Below, piece by piece: positions 33,166 to 45,446 of a DNA stretch of 64,000 nucleotides. The stretch's first letter is position 1, and each line of letters opens with the position of its first letter. The notes under the pieces were generated by a model. That model had not been told where the DNA came from. It ran no database searches and worked only from the letters and a program-made list of their open reading frames with translations. A program made the position numbers and the translations under genes. The stretch is from Ischnura elegans (Eukaryota; Arthropoda; Insecta; Odonata; Coenagrionidae), in NCBI RefSeq assembly GCF_921293095.1, contig NC_060257.1, positions 89,207,449 through 89,271,448 of the forward strand, read 5' to 3'.

Positions 33166-36100
33166 ATGGAAGTCATTGACCGTATTGTTGAACCTAATGT
33201 TAATTTTTTTGAATTCAAATGTGTTAACATGTTTAATATTGATGACAGAGGGTATTTATTTATGAACATTAACATAAGATCAATGCATAAGCACGGGGAT
33301 GAATTATTAATAATATTTTAACAAAAAATATTGCAAATGTATGTACCACTGCTGTGATTGTGTTGACTGAAGTTAACATAAATGAAGATGTAATTGACCT
33401 TTACAATATTGTTGGTTATGAGAAATATTTTTCCCTGAGGAAAAATAGAAGAGGAGGAGGAGTTGTTATTTTTATTAAAGATTCATCAGGTTTTTCTCAA
33501 ATGAATCATAACTTTGTATTTTTATAGTATGTAATGGGTGTATTACATGTGTCTAACATTGATATGTATGTCATGGGCCTCCTCATGGCCTCCTTTAATA
33601 CTAGTATTAAAAGTGGCCATGGCCTCATAATTTAAAGGTGACAGACTTCATACATGAATTAGAAGAAGCACTTCATTTTTCTTTTCTAACACTCATAACA
33701 ATGTTGTTATATTAGGTGATTTATATATTGATTATGAAGGGAAAAGTAGCATTGTCACAGAATATAAAGATACTCTGGGTTCTCAAGTTCTCTGGGTTTC
33801 ATTATAATGTAATTAAAGGATACACCAGAGAAGAGCTTATGGGAGAATTACTAACAAAATCTTCAATAGATCATATGCTTTTTAGAGGTAACACAAATTT
33901 AGTGAATGGTTTCATTGTCAAATCAAGATTGGCTGACCATTAAGTCACTGGTGTGTCAATAAACCTTAACCCTCATATGGATTTATAAAATTAGTTACGT
34001 CGTTGGATTTGCGGCGCCGCAGCGTCATTTTTTGCTATTATCTTTCAAAGTAAGCCTGAATTTACAAGTTTTCTGATTGATAATGGTAAATACATCTATT
34101 ATCTTTATCTCTCACCGTGTTTTGCTAGATTTAAACCCTTATTGTTGAAGTTACAACAAAAAATCTTGAACGCTGCATTCTTTCCCATTCCTTGCCGTAA
34201 TGCTCTCTATTTCAGTTCCCTTTTTTTGTTATTTTCGTGTGAAAGTTTTAATTTCGTGTGTAATGGTCGTTTGAAATATTTTTCTGATATACAGAGCTCG
34301 ACAAACTCCGCTTTTTAATGTTTATATTGTTTATAATTTTATGTATCTAAATACTAAAAATGATGACCGAATAAAATTCTTTTATGCCCATATGACATAA
34401 TTTTGCTTCACTGCGTCCACCCATATGTTATGTCTTTGCAGTGCATATAGAAGGATAAGTTTTAAACGTTAATAATGGAACAGCTTTAGGTTAAGTGAGA
34501 AGAGACGAGTGTTACCTTCGTGATTTTAACAAGATTCTGGTGATCAAGACAAATCTTACGAATATTCTGGGAGCTAATGTCCTCCAATAAAAAAATATCA
34601 AGTCTTATGGGCTTTGAAATATAAATAATATGGGATTATAAGCGACGTGTCAAAGAACCCAACGCTGCTTTGGAGGTGGAGCTACAAGAGTCGGTACTCT
34701 TTTCCTATCACGGAGCCCTATTCCCTCACTTGGGACGTGTAGACCAAGGGAAAGATTTTCTTGGATATGGACGGGTAAATGTTTTGCATGGGAGTGCATC
34801 AGATTAGGTTTTACTCCTGCATTGGTGGGAAATCCAAAAAAATAACTTCTTAGAAGTATGGTTTATTGGTGGTAGGGGAGAAGGAGCAGCGGCCTTTTTT
34901 CTTTCGTCTAGCTCTGCTTGAGAAACTGATGGAAGAATGTTCTGGGGTGACAAAAATACCCTCTTTTGAAGGACTTCCCTTACATTTTCTTTCCATAGCG
35001 TTTCACTGACCCAAACATTGAGTCTATCCATGCCTTCCCACTAAGCTCCCTAATTCGTCATTCACCACCTTCTTCCCCCCTCCCACACAACTTGGTTGAA
35101 CTTCTCTCCGCCCTAATGACCCACCCGAGCTGGACCTTCTTAGAATGAAGGGAGGGGCACTGCGGGGCGTTTTGACAAGGCTTTTGTTCCCTGTCCCTCA
35201 CGCAGCGTTGGAAGGATGAAGAAAAAGCAGGCTTTTGTATCTAATTGTATCCTTGCACTCCAAACCTTTTTCGCGATAAGGATTTTCTACTCCTACCTGT
35301 CCTAACGATCTGGGTATTCCCCGATTCTTGGCAGTCGACACACTACCACCCCTTCACCTCAAAACAACCTACCTGGCATTCCTTCTCCTTTTTCCTCCTC
35401 ACGCACCCCTTTACGTTAGTAACACTCCAAATGCATAAAATATCAGTGCATTTGAGTACACAAAGAAACGAGAAATATGTTCACAAATTTTCACCTCACG
35501 GTAAATTGTCTTTTCACCTATTCATAATGAAACGATTTTTACCATGTAAATTCTAAACTCATCATTAGGAAAGAGAAATTATTTTCTATCACACAATTAG
35601 TTATCTTGATTTCACCTTCAATGGTAAACTTTCATGTCATCATTAACTACATAAACGCCAGCAATTTTGTCTAGACTATCGTAGCCGCAAAGGGATTTTT
35701 TTCGAATGAAAGGTACAAGACATAAAAAAAATTACTGTGCGATGTGCTCTTCACGGTAGTCGGTGAAACTTCTGAATCTCCTGGCAAGTTACAGTTACTC
35801 ATTCAGCTAGAAATATTCACATAACGGTGAGGAAGCATTATTCTACGGTTTCGGATAATTCATTGTGTTAAATTTTTCTTAGAACTGCTGCATGGAGTAT
35901 GTAATTCCAAACAGTCACCCTAGGATTTACCAAAAGGTGACTATCACCACGGCAGGTACGTGGACGCGGAGCGGAGAAGGTGCCCAAGCAAAACTTAGTC
36001 GGAAGCCATGGAAAAAACAACCTTGGCTAGCCATGAGTTTCTATGAATAACTCTTGCGAAAAGATGAAGTTTAGTCAATGAACATTATGACGAGGAAAAA

Positions 36101-37794
36101 TAATGATTCTTAGCTAAAAGAGAAAGCACAATTGGCATGGTAACATTTTCCTTTTTTTAAACAATTTCATTTTGTTTATAATGTTTAGAAAAATAAAAAA
36201 TATGATTATAAATATATTATAGCATTTCATACAAAACATAAATGCTTTGACATTAACATTGAGAGTGCAGTCACGGACGTAGTGACGAGGAAATACTGAG
36301 CGCCGCAGCGGCGCCTTAAATCCAACGACGTAACTTTTTTCATTAGAGGCCAATAAAATGTAAACTATAGACACTATGTAAACAAAATCTTATATGTAGA
36401 CGAAGAAAGCAGAAAAAATAGACTACTGAAAATTTCAAAATGATCCATTGGAATGGAAAATTTTACACCACTTTTAAAACCACGAGCGCCGCTAAGGCGC
36501 AGCAAATCCGTATGAGGGTTAAACATGACAATGACCCCTTCTTAAATCTTCAGTTTGAGTATCCCCATAGAACAATTACTGATGATTATATAATAAATTG
36601 TTTTGTTATCAGAGAAAGATATTGACACTATTCTAGCTGAGAGGGAGCCTATTAAGCAGCTTCTTTTGATAAATGGTTATTTTAATAATTTATATTTAAA
36701 GGCTACTTCTGTTTCAGCTATATCAAATGTTAGATTTAAAAAAATGTGGGTGTCAAACAGGCTTTACAATATGATTAGAGTAAGAGATAAATTACATAAG
36801 GCTTTCAAAAGCTGCCCCTCAAATATTTCACATAGGAAAAAATATACCTAACATAGAAATCTCACTTATAATGAAATTAGAAAAGCCAAGTCATCATACT
36901 ATTTTAAGAAATTCAGATACATACATCAAAAATAACCCCAAAAAGTTATGGGAGGAAATAAAATATTTAACAGGAGGTAAATCAACCGGTCAAAAATCCT
37001 TGATAAAACATTTTATCAACACGCATACTTGTGAATATACACTTAAGTGTGTCATGTATCATATCATGGGGCGTATTTATCCTCACTTGACAGTGTTTAC
37101 ATTCCTGAGGCTACTGACCAGGATGTGAGGAAGATTATCACTAATGAAAGGCCCAGGGTATGACAACATTAGAATGAGAGATCTGAAAAATCCTAATTTT
37201 AATGTCAAAATCTTGACTTGCTTCATCAACAATCGCCTCAAGCATGGTATTATACCACAAGATCTGAAACTTGCTACCATTATCCCTGTTCATAAAGGGG
37301 GAAGTATATCTGACTTCAACAATTATAGGCCAATTTCCATATTGAGCTCAGTTGCAAAATCCAAGAAATATATATTTATAATCACCTTTTACAGTTCTTG
37401 AATGCCAAAAAGATTTTATCCGTCTATCAGTATGGGTTTCACAAATCAAAGGGCAGGAAAGACGCTCTTGAATATTTCTCAAACATTGAAAAAAATACTT
37501 TCGATAAAACTTTTTCTGTAATAGTGCTTTTCATCGATTTAAAAATAGGCCTTTGATACTTTAGATACTAATATTCTACTGAGTAAATTGGATAAAATTG
37601 GTGTTAGGGGTCACATCTTATCATGGTATAGGAGTTATATTTGTAATAGAAAGAAGAGAGTAAAAATTGGCAACAAATATAGTGATACTGAGGTTGCAAA
37701 ACACAGAGGTCCTCAAGGCTCCATTCTGGGATCTCTGCTATTTTTAATATACATAAATGATTTATGCATTTTGATATATGATATGCAACGATAA
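33166..37794 (+). pseudogene. LINE with endonuclease and RT, split by piggyBac-like element
   Basis: ATG at 33166 opens MEVIDRIVEPNVNFF, then FMNINIRSMHKHGDELLII, VIVLTEVNINEDVIDLY, FSLRKNRRGGGVVIFIKD (AP endonuclease core) and SSIDHMLFR...KSRLADHKVTGVSINL. The frame is interrupted at 33966 by the TTAA-flanked element and resumes exactly at 36519 (HDNDPFLNLQF). The RT follows: KGPGYDNIR, LATIIPVHKGGSISDFNNYR, PISILSS, FSVIVLFIDLK, GVRGHILSWYRSYICNRK and HRGPQGSILGSLLFLIYIND (RT motif B). The catalytic FADD box and everything after it is missing. Several stops and frame breaks are present. The arrangement fits CR1/Jockey-type elements. Confidence 0.8.
33970..36518. mobile_element. piggyBac-superfamily non-autonomous element, TTAA flanks
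   Basis: The termini CCCTCATATGGATTT and AAATCCGTATGAGGG are inverted with one mismatch, and both sides carry TTAA (33966-33969, 36519-36522), the piggyBac target and duplication. Collapsing the element to one TTAA restores the LINE frame VSINLKHDNDPF. A longer subterminal inverted repeat, GTTACGTCGTTGGATTT plus a GC-rich GGCGCCGC block, is at 33994-34024 and at 36301-36334. No transposase frame was recognised in its 2549 bp; the only frames are short (for example 34804-35031 minus and 35245-35556 plus). Confidence 0.85.
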
Positions 37795-37899
37795 ATTTGC
37801 ATTTATTTACTTTTATTCCGGTAATTACTTCTGAATTAAAATTTTTAATATTAGAGATATCGATAGCTCAGAGATATTACACTGTGTGAAGCCAAATAG

Positions 37900-38971
37900 C
37901 TTCCGGAAAACGAAGACTTTGATGAAGTACAATAGGTATGCCTTGACCCACCAGAAGCAGCAATTGTCACTGATGAGGACATTGCAGATGATCAGGCTGG
38001 TGGACTTGAGGAAAATTTAAGGGGAAGACAACTTCGGGCAAGAGTGGAGCTTGTTTTGCAGCTTGATAATGATAATACTAATGAATTTCAAGAGAAGTCC
38101 GGAAGTATTTCGGTACCAGTTAGATGTAAAGAAAAGAATTCGAAGTCAACGAAGCTTACATCACTTCTCCAATAGAAAAAAGTAAAAAGAGGAGTTGCCA
38201 ATTTGCGACAAGAAGGTCATTTTGTAAGAAATAGGTTATTCCCCGAAACAGATCTTCCTGAATAGAGGGAAAAATTAAGTGTAGAAATTTTTTAAATAGT
38301 TTTTTCGGATGACATTCGGAAGATTCTGGGGGTGCTCACCACTCAATGGTTACCGTAGCCTAGCGAAGGAATAGGTTCTTTGTGACCTTCACTGTGCAGA
38401 CAATACGATGCCCGACATAATAGACAAATTGTGGGAGCTTCGCCGTAGATCACTAAATTGAAAGAACGTTTCAGGGGGATTTTCCCCACTGAGAAAACTC
38501 TCTTTTGGCAGGAGTATGATTGCGTATTTTGGTATCCATCCTTGCATGCAATTCATTCGGCGGAAGACAATCAGTTTTGGTGGTGGTGGTGGAATATTTT
38601 TCCTTGGCTTTTGGATGTAGCTGTTCACAATCTGAAGCTGTTCACAATCTGTTCACGAGCGAAATCTGGTCATTGCATGTCACATTTAGAGATCAGGCAT
38701 GTAGTAATGCAAACATAACTGACCATACATCGATGCAAAGCCAAGTATAGCCTCCGTACTACTTCATTTTCAACTGAGGCAGACAGTGAAATATGTTACG
38801 ATGCTAATGATCAATCAGTCTCTGTTTTACTATAACAAAAGATTGCGTCGCCGTGCTGGAGAATATTGCGCTTCCGTCAAATGCACAGCATGCGATGCAT
38901 GTAATATGGACAAATATTGCTTTACTACTTACCACTCAAAATGGTACGTTTACGCTGGCATTGAACTCTAA
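37900..38971 (+). pseudogene. piggyBac transposase relic
   Basis: Frame pieces match piggyBac transposases in order: VCLDPPEAAIVTDEDIADDQ and GGLEENLRGRQLRARVEL (typical N-terminal acidic and 'NLxGRQL' region), ETDLPE, FSDDIRKILGVLTTQ, MPDIIDKLWELRRRSLN, RGIFPTEKTLFW with SMIAYFGIHPCMQFIR (the first catalytic region, where the usual DESM aspartate reads GRSM), WWWNIFPWLLDVAVHNLKL, SHLEIRHVVM, and a C-terminal cysteine cluster CTACDACNMDKYCFTTYHSK. The middle of the protein is deleted and frames alternate, so it is a fossil. It is 1.4 kb from the TTAA-flanked element but no termini link the two. Confidence 0.7.
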
Positions 38972-39795
38972 ATCAATCTTTAGTTTATATGAAACAAAGT
39001 GATTCAAATTTCATTCAATTTTATACTGTATTACACTCTTATGTGTTGGGAGAATATTTTTCAAACATGTATATTTATTATACGTATTTTCCAAAATTGA
39101 GAAATGCATTTTCAACTGTTTTACTTATTAGCCATGTAAAAATATTATTTAAATGTACCTTCAACAAATCCATTGATTGTGTCAATTCAAGGTTCTGTAA
39201 ATTCATAACACTCCTGCCGAAAACTTTGCATAAATTTAAAATAATTTTTCTTGATGTGTATTTGACAAGTTTATAATATAAACAATATAAATTTAAATAT
39301 ACCCCACATTTGTGAAATAACATTGAAATAATCCAAAAACTTTGTACATCTTAAAAAATCACAATTTACATCGAAAAATTTATGAATCGCGGGCAATGGA
39401 ACTCTGAAAATTATTGCTAAATTTTTAAACAATTTACTTTAAATTTAAACAAAAGCTTGAAAATAGTGTACGTAATTAATAATGTTTTTCTAGTGCTTTT
39501 TTTATCATTTAAATGAACAGTGCAGCTCAAATGCAAAAAATATTTGCTTTTTCTGTGGAAATATTACCTAGCACCAAAAGACAACAGATCCGCCCAATGT
39601 GACATTTATGTCACAGCCTGTATCTCGGAAACTACACAACCGATCAACGTAATATTTGCAGAATGTAGTAAAAATGAGACGCTTACCATTCCCCTAGAAT
39701 ATGAATTATTAATCTCAAAAAAAATATTTTGGGCGGATCCAGGTTAAGATATGGGATCACTGTCTGGGGAATGGCATCAAATACTCTGTTAAACA
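38972..39795. other. Gene-free, AT-rich stretch
   Basis: Frames at 38989-39323 and 39520-39747 have no recognised motif. Confidence 0.4.
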
Positions 39796-40440
39796 CAATA
39801 GGGTGGTTTCCTATCATTTTTTTATTGACTAAATCGAAAGATTATTACTCCTAAAGTACGTATTTCACGCATTTAAATTTTTAAATTACGATTTCTATTT
39901 TTTGCGATTACATGAAAAGTGAAAATTTTCAAGCGTGCGAAAACGGAACGGCTAAGTATGAATGCTGGGAAAACTCCATGAGACGTAGTTCTGGTTCCCG
40001 CTGCTGCAAGTGAGGTGACCTTGAGGCGAGGCTTTGAGTGCTGATACGTCGCAGGATGCTAGCTGGTAGCGCTTGGCTTAAATAAGGATTATTAATACCT
40101 TATCAAACGAAGGAATCTTTCCGACCATAGACAGTTTTAATAGGTGATTATTAAGTCATGTTTTCCTGAGCTCTGTGCCTCATGCATGCGTTGTATCTCA
40201 GATGATGTAAAACTATCTACTCGTATAGAAACAAGGTCCCTGTGACGTCATGTGGAGTGGCATCGCATGGGTGCCAATCTGGCCTTTTTCAAATGAGGAT
40301 AAAATTGACCATTGCCATTCGTCTAAACCAGTATTTCTAAAACCATATATGTAATTTGTATATTATGAATACACTGATGATGGGTAACGAATCGCAATCA
40401 ATGCATTTCGTTTTCTTTGATGAAAGAAACTACCCTATTG
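39796..40440 (+). mobile_element. MITE family A, copy 3 (~645 bp)
   Basis: The perfect outer ends are CAATAGGGT and ACCCTATTG. The interior matches copy 1 along its length (GTTTTCCTGAGCTCTGTGCC, GGTCCCTGTGACGTCATGTG, GGGTAACGAATCGCAATC). No gene is inside. Confidence 0.8.
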
Positions 40441-41019
40441 TAATAAACCAGAAGAGAATATTGAAGTTAATTAGATACAGATGGTTTGAACTATTTTTGT
40501 AATTCTGACCTAAAATCACTTTGTACTAATAATAAAATATTATTAACTGTGAAAATATTGCTGAATTGGCTCATTATTATAGAGAACTATTTCAAAAATG
40601 AGCACAAAATTAAATGTAATTATACACATTCTATGGACATACACAACAGTCCTTTGTTGAAAACTTATCTTTATAATAACACGTACGGTTAAAGGTCGCT
40701 TAAGTATGTTGTACCTCATACCGTTAATTGTATGCCAAAGGCTTTATGTAATCTCAAATCGTTGACGAAGGCTCGTGCCCCCCCCAGACCCTTAAAAAAT
40801 ATGCATTATTTTTAATACGGTCCCATTATCATTACGTTCGCTTTGTATTACGAAGTATCCTTGTGCCCCTTAGAACAAAATCCTGGATACAGTGTCACAT
40901 GTGAAAAATTGCATCCCCCCCCCCCCCTAAAAAAGAAATCCTGGATTCGCCCCTGCTAACCATTATTTGTATTAATACTTCAGGAAATTCCTCTATGAGG
41001 TGTGTAACACAAAAATGTC
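40441..41019. other. Gene-free stretch with hAT-like end
   Basis: A C-rich run followed by AAATCCTGGATTCGCCCCTG (40939-40961) looks like one terminus of a hAT-type MITE, but the other end was not found. Confidence 0.3.
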
Positions 41020-41151
41020 CCAGGTTGGGCGCACACAGTAAAATACACACTTAAATATGAAAATATATAAATTTTCAGGGGCACCTACCATCTTCCCCAA
41101 GTTCGGAAAGATTTTTATTTAATTGTCTTGTACTGTGTGTGCCCAACCTGG
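41020..41151. mobile_element. Small inverted-repeat element (132 bp)
   Basis: CCAGGTTGGGCGCACACAGT and the complement of ACTGTGTGTGCCCAACCTGG differ at one base over about 20 bp. No coding capacity; the family is unknown. Confidence 0.5.
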
Positions 41152-41407
41152 AGTATTTTTGGTAAAAATAAATCAATTAAGTACATTATTAAAAACAATT
41201 AATACTGATCAAGCATTACCAGTACTATTACACTTATTCACAAAATCACATTCATCCGTTGTTGTCCAATCCATTGTTTAAGCCCTACCTAACTAAATAC
41301 CTCAACATGCACGCCTGAATTTAATCTAACGCCATAATATGGACTCATTGTCACGATGTCCGAAGGCCTGCCTAGTCTGAGTTATTTATAATCGACAGCA
41401 TTATATA

Positions 41408-43251
41408 CCGTATAAGCTTGTGTAAGAGGCGCACACGTGTAAGAGGCGCACCCCTATTTTGAGGATCGAAGCTATAAAGAAAAAACATTTTGCGACATTT
41501 TTTTTTATCCAATCGTGCGGTGTTGCAGACGTATGCCTGGAATTTCGACAGTTATCGAAATGTCCTCTTTCAGTACTATTTGAAAGAGGAAGTTTTGATA
41601 ACTGCGGCGGTAATAGCGGCATTAGAGGGAGTAGAAAGAGTTCCGATCCTCTCTTTGCTTACGCCATCGCTCTACGTTTCTTGTCCTACTCACGAACAAT
41701 TTTGTTTAAAAGCTCTCGCAGGAGTATTGCAATAGAATTGCAGCCGTGGAAAATTTTAAGGCAAAACACGACAGGCAAATGGCATGAGCTTTCCCAACAG
41801 ATTGAACAACAATCGGGGCAATCTCAGCGCCGTAGGATAATAACCACGTCGTAGATTTAAGGCCCCTTGCACACGCTACGATTTTGGACGGCCGGTAAAA
41901 TATCGGCCGTCCACATTCCAATAGTGAACAATGGGAGAGCATTGGAGCTTGCACACGTACCGACCACACGCCGGCACCGGCAAAATGCCGGTTAGCTGCC
42001 GGCTATTGTCACTGTGGATCGCCGACGCCGGCTCAAAAACTTAGCAACGTATCGTTTGACCGGTAAAAATCCGGCGTGTGTGCAAGCATCGCTTCGCCGG
42101 TAAAATATCGGCCAATATTTTACCGGCCGTCCAAAATCGGTGTGTGTGCAAGGGGCCTAACGGAACTACCCTCGGCTCTCCATCAGCTAATGCCTCTGCC
42201 GTTTTTTTCTTCTCCGAGACTCCACAGGAAAATATCAAGTTACAGGGGAACAATGGAAACGTGTTTCATCCCTACCCCATTCCACCAACTAACCTTTTTC
42301 GGTCTACCAGGTTCAATTCCCCGAGTTTCTGGAGGTCAAATGCTACGTGAGTCACCTTCTGAGCTCGAAGATATCTCGATATCTTTCAGCAATTGTATGA
42401 CACGCACGAGGTTCTAAAAAGAATTAGACCTAACGCAACGTATATCTTACAGCATTTAAGTTTTTTGAGCTCCAATTGATTGACGCAAAGATTTATAGCT
42501 AAAATAAGGCTACTAATATTCAACATAGTCCAAACAGCACAATTTCGGAAGAAACAAGCGTAGCATAAGCGCATTCAAACAAGACGAGACGGACTGGAAA
42601 CTGAGGCAACGCAAACTGCGTATATCACAGTGCTGCGCCTTCGCCCCTTCGCTTTAAAGGCAACGACGTCACATGCAAGATCGGACGTGTTCTTCCCTTG
42701 CTCCTTCGCTCGTAGCTTTAAATACGGAGGGGAGGGAGCCCTCTTCCCCTCGACCTCTCCTTCAGCGCTCTTCACTTATAAGCATTTCCGATTTCTTCTA
42801 TCCACCATTAAGTCCAACAATGAGCACACTCGTTCGAATTTTTTCAACCGCAGGTTTTGACACCAATATTACTATATGCAGTATAAATGCCGCGGGATGC
42901 CTACTCGTGGCAATAAATTTAGCGCGCGCTCCGGAGCGAATCACCCCGCGCGATCTTTTCAATGTTCACCTCTGGGGTACCGACGTGACGGCGCGATGCT
43001 TGCAAGAAATTCAAACAGGAGCATTTTAAAAATACGTCACTAAGGGAGAAACTCCCCTGCCTGCCGCTTGATTTTGACCCAGGGTTTCAGATGACTGACT
43101 CACGCTGAAAACCAAGGACACTCAGTTCCCCTTGAACTTGCAACCGGTGAAGGGGAGGGGGGAAGATAAGAAGTTTGTGTAAGAGGCGCACCCCCATTTT
43201 CGGCTGCAATATCTGGGAAAAAAGGTGCGCCTCTTACACGCGCTTATACGG
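41408..43251. mobile_element. pogo-like non-autonomous element, TA duplication
   Basis: The perfect inverted ends CCGTATAAGC/GCTTATACGG are followed by inverted GTGTAAGAGGCGCAC blocks, and TA flanks both sides (41406-41407 and 43252-43253). Short inverted ends, a TA target and this length fit the Tc1/mariner group, pogo branch. The unit GTGTAAGAGGCGCACCCC occurs twice near the left end and once near the right. No transposase was recognised among its frames (41459-41854 is the longest). Confidence 0.7.
41861..42157. mobile_element. Harbinger-like MITE nested in the pogo-like element
   Basis: The inverted ends GGCCCCTTGCACAC and GTGTGTGCAAGGGGCC are flanked by TAA on both sides (41858-41860, 42158-42160), the 3 bp target typical of PIF/Harbinger. 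The interior is a set of nested inverted motifs built on CCGGTAAAATATCGGCC and CCGGC. No gene is present. Confidence 0.75.
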
Positions 43252-44492
43252 TAATTAATTAATATATAACACATATTCTCCTGTTCCAAATCTAAACTGT
43301 AGCTGCAAAAATACATGTTCCTAATCTTTTTGTGTAACACTCATATTATCATTACCAAAAATGGATTAAAAATGTTAACAAATTGCCTATTTGCATACAA
43401 TCGGATGAATTAAAATATTGTTATGCACACAATATATGCCCAATGATATTGCACCTTGATGGATGCTTTCTGAATATGTTCACTTTATTTAGGTTAAATG
43501 TCAACTGACGAATGTAAAATTTTGCAAATACCTTAACGACATTCCATTTTACTGGATTAGTTCCAGCACTTTAATTTTCACAAAAATTACATGTAAAATG
43601 TTTTATTTTATGTCATCAATCACAAATATATTAAAATATTTTATTTTTACAACATCTCCTTAGTAACATGGTCAAAGGTATATAGAAAATAGTTTTATTG
43701 CCTTCACTTGTACAAAGTAGTTAGGAGAAATTACATGCACACCATTTAATAGCATTTAAAATTATTAAATTAATAATTTCAAATGCTATTAAAATGATAT
43801 CATTAAAAAAATCCAAACAAAATATCAACAACAATAATACAAATCGACTTTAGCAATGGGTACAATTTATTCTGGTTAGGGTGTTACTTAATTATATTTT
43901 CGTGTTCGCAATATACGAAGACATGCCTATTCTGAATAATTTCTTATCAACTGTAAGATGCAATATTAAATCCCTACTCTCCTGCCCCGAGTCTAAACTA
44001 TAGCTGGAAAAAATACATGCATTGGTTACAAAAATAAATAAAGGATCTGTACTACATTATCGAAAAACATAACAAAAACACTAATGCAAACAGTACTAAG
44101 CACTGGAATAAAGATCACAACAACATATCATGTATTATATTCAATGGTTTTCCATATTTAAATAAAATAACAAATGCACCAACTGTTTTAGCCAGGGATA
44201 AGTCATATTTGTATGCTATCAAATAACCTTTACAATTTGCAACTCATGCGGAAAAACCAAAAAACTTTAGAAGAAAAAATATTCCATCACATTCCCAATA
44301 AGGGTGCAATTTTGTAATCATTTGGTGCAAATTAATGACTTATCCCTGTTACACCCCCTCCCCACGATGAGGGAACAGTTTGGATTTGAGGGGGGCATGC
44401 ACTACACTACGACCAAAATTAATAAGAATAAAAAAACTACACAAAATATAATTAGCAATTCATAACAATCAAGCACTACTACTACTAACATC

Positions 44493-44600
44493 ATTCATTC
44501 ATAAACCACATTCCATTCACTCATTCATAAAATCACATTCCATTCACTCATTCATAAAATCATATTCCATTCACTCATTCATAAAATCACATTCATCCAT
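44493..44600. repeat. 27 bp minisatellite
   Basis: About three and a half copies of a 27 bp unit, CATTCCATTCACTCATTCAT plus AAAATCA, with few changes. Confidence 0.7.
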
Positions 44601-44740
44601 TCATACAGCCTTGCCTACCTAAATACTACTTTATACGCCTGAATTAATTGAATGCCTAAATACGGAATCGTGGCCACGATATACGAAGTCCTGCCTAATC
44701 TGAGTTATTTCTACTCAACGGTAGGACGCAATATAATTCC

Positions 44741-45015
44741 CTACTCTCCTGCTGCAAATCCTAACAATAGCTGGAAAAAATACATGCATAAATAAAAAAT
44801 ATACAAGCACCCTGTACAATAATGGCAACAAAAAATGCAAAAAACAACCATCTTCAGGCTTGGTGTCTTCTTTCTTCCTATCTTCATTCTTCCTTTCTTC
44901 ATGATAAAATCCTCAAATCTCCATAGTTGTCGGCGCAGTAACCTTCTGGTGTCCATTTCATGGACCTCCACAGCTGTCTCCAAAAGCGATCGCTGCCGTT
45001 GTCCACAAGCTTGCC
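44741..45015 (-). ncRNA. Candidate 3'-terminal exon of a minus-strand transcript
   Basis: A strong minus-strand 3' splice site (GTTATATTACCACAG) is followed by a purine-rich block. One frame is open to a stop at 44741: QACGQRQRSLLETAVEVHEM, RRLLRRQLWRFEDFI, KKGRMKIGRKKTPSLK, then a hydrophobic tail. The block shares the 'GAAGAAAGAAGACAC' purine-rich style of the exons at 48.5-51.6 kb. Coding phase could not be reconciled with the upstream exon at 48479-48577, so I lean to non-coding or decayed. Confidence 0.3.
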
Positions 45016-45352
45016 CTGTGGTAATATAACAAAAAATTCTCATAATACAATGAAGGGGAGACCTAAAAAGTTAACTCAGCTCAGGAATATCATTTCCAAG
45101 AAGACGTTCAGAAAATATTAACTTTTTAAGTGTCTAGAAATTTTTAAAATTAAAAAATGCAAGAGTGGGTAATTCCAAATTATTTGACGCTTATCTAATC
45201 GGCGATATTTCAATGTATTTTCATTATTCTTTTAACATTTTAAAGATATGATTGGGCAATATTAAAAAAATTTCCCGGAAATCATTACAGTGAGCTGAGT
45301 GTGTTATTTATATAACTTTTTTTACGACTTACTTGGACTTCATGGGTATTAG

Positions 45353-45419
45353 CATAGAGTAAGTATATATATATATATATACTATGTACTAAGTATATAT
45401 AAGAATATACTTACTCTAT
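45353..45419. repeat. AT palindrome
   Basis: CATAGAGTAAGTATAT and its complement ATATACTTACTCTATG flank (TA)n sequence, giving a near-perfect hairpin. It lies just left of the Tigger element. Confidence 0.6.
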
Positions 45420-45446
45420 GGTATTACTAAAAATTTATAGCAAATA

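Larger units (their letters stand above)
41200..44840. repeat. Diverged tandem triplication, ~730 bp units
   Basis: Three segments share 'atatacgaagTcctgcctaaTctgagttattt'-type sequence followed by a 'ccctactctcctgc..c.a.tctaaacta.agctg.aaaaatacatgc' stretch: 41330-41400 continuing at 43254, 43905-44030, and 44640-44790. The pogo-like element (41408-43251) sits inside the first unit at the same point where the other units continue uninterrupted. Confidence 0.5.

Noticed and set aside
41459..41854. 131-codon frame inside the pogo-like element as a transposase
   Set aside because: No DDE or DNA-binding motif could be seen, and it overlaps another open frame in the same place. It looks fortuitous.
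44440..44600. CRISPR-like array
   Set aside because: The 27 bp units are contiguous with no unique spacers; it is a minisatellite.
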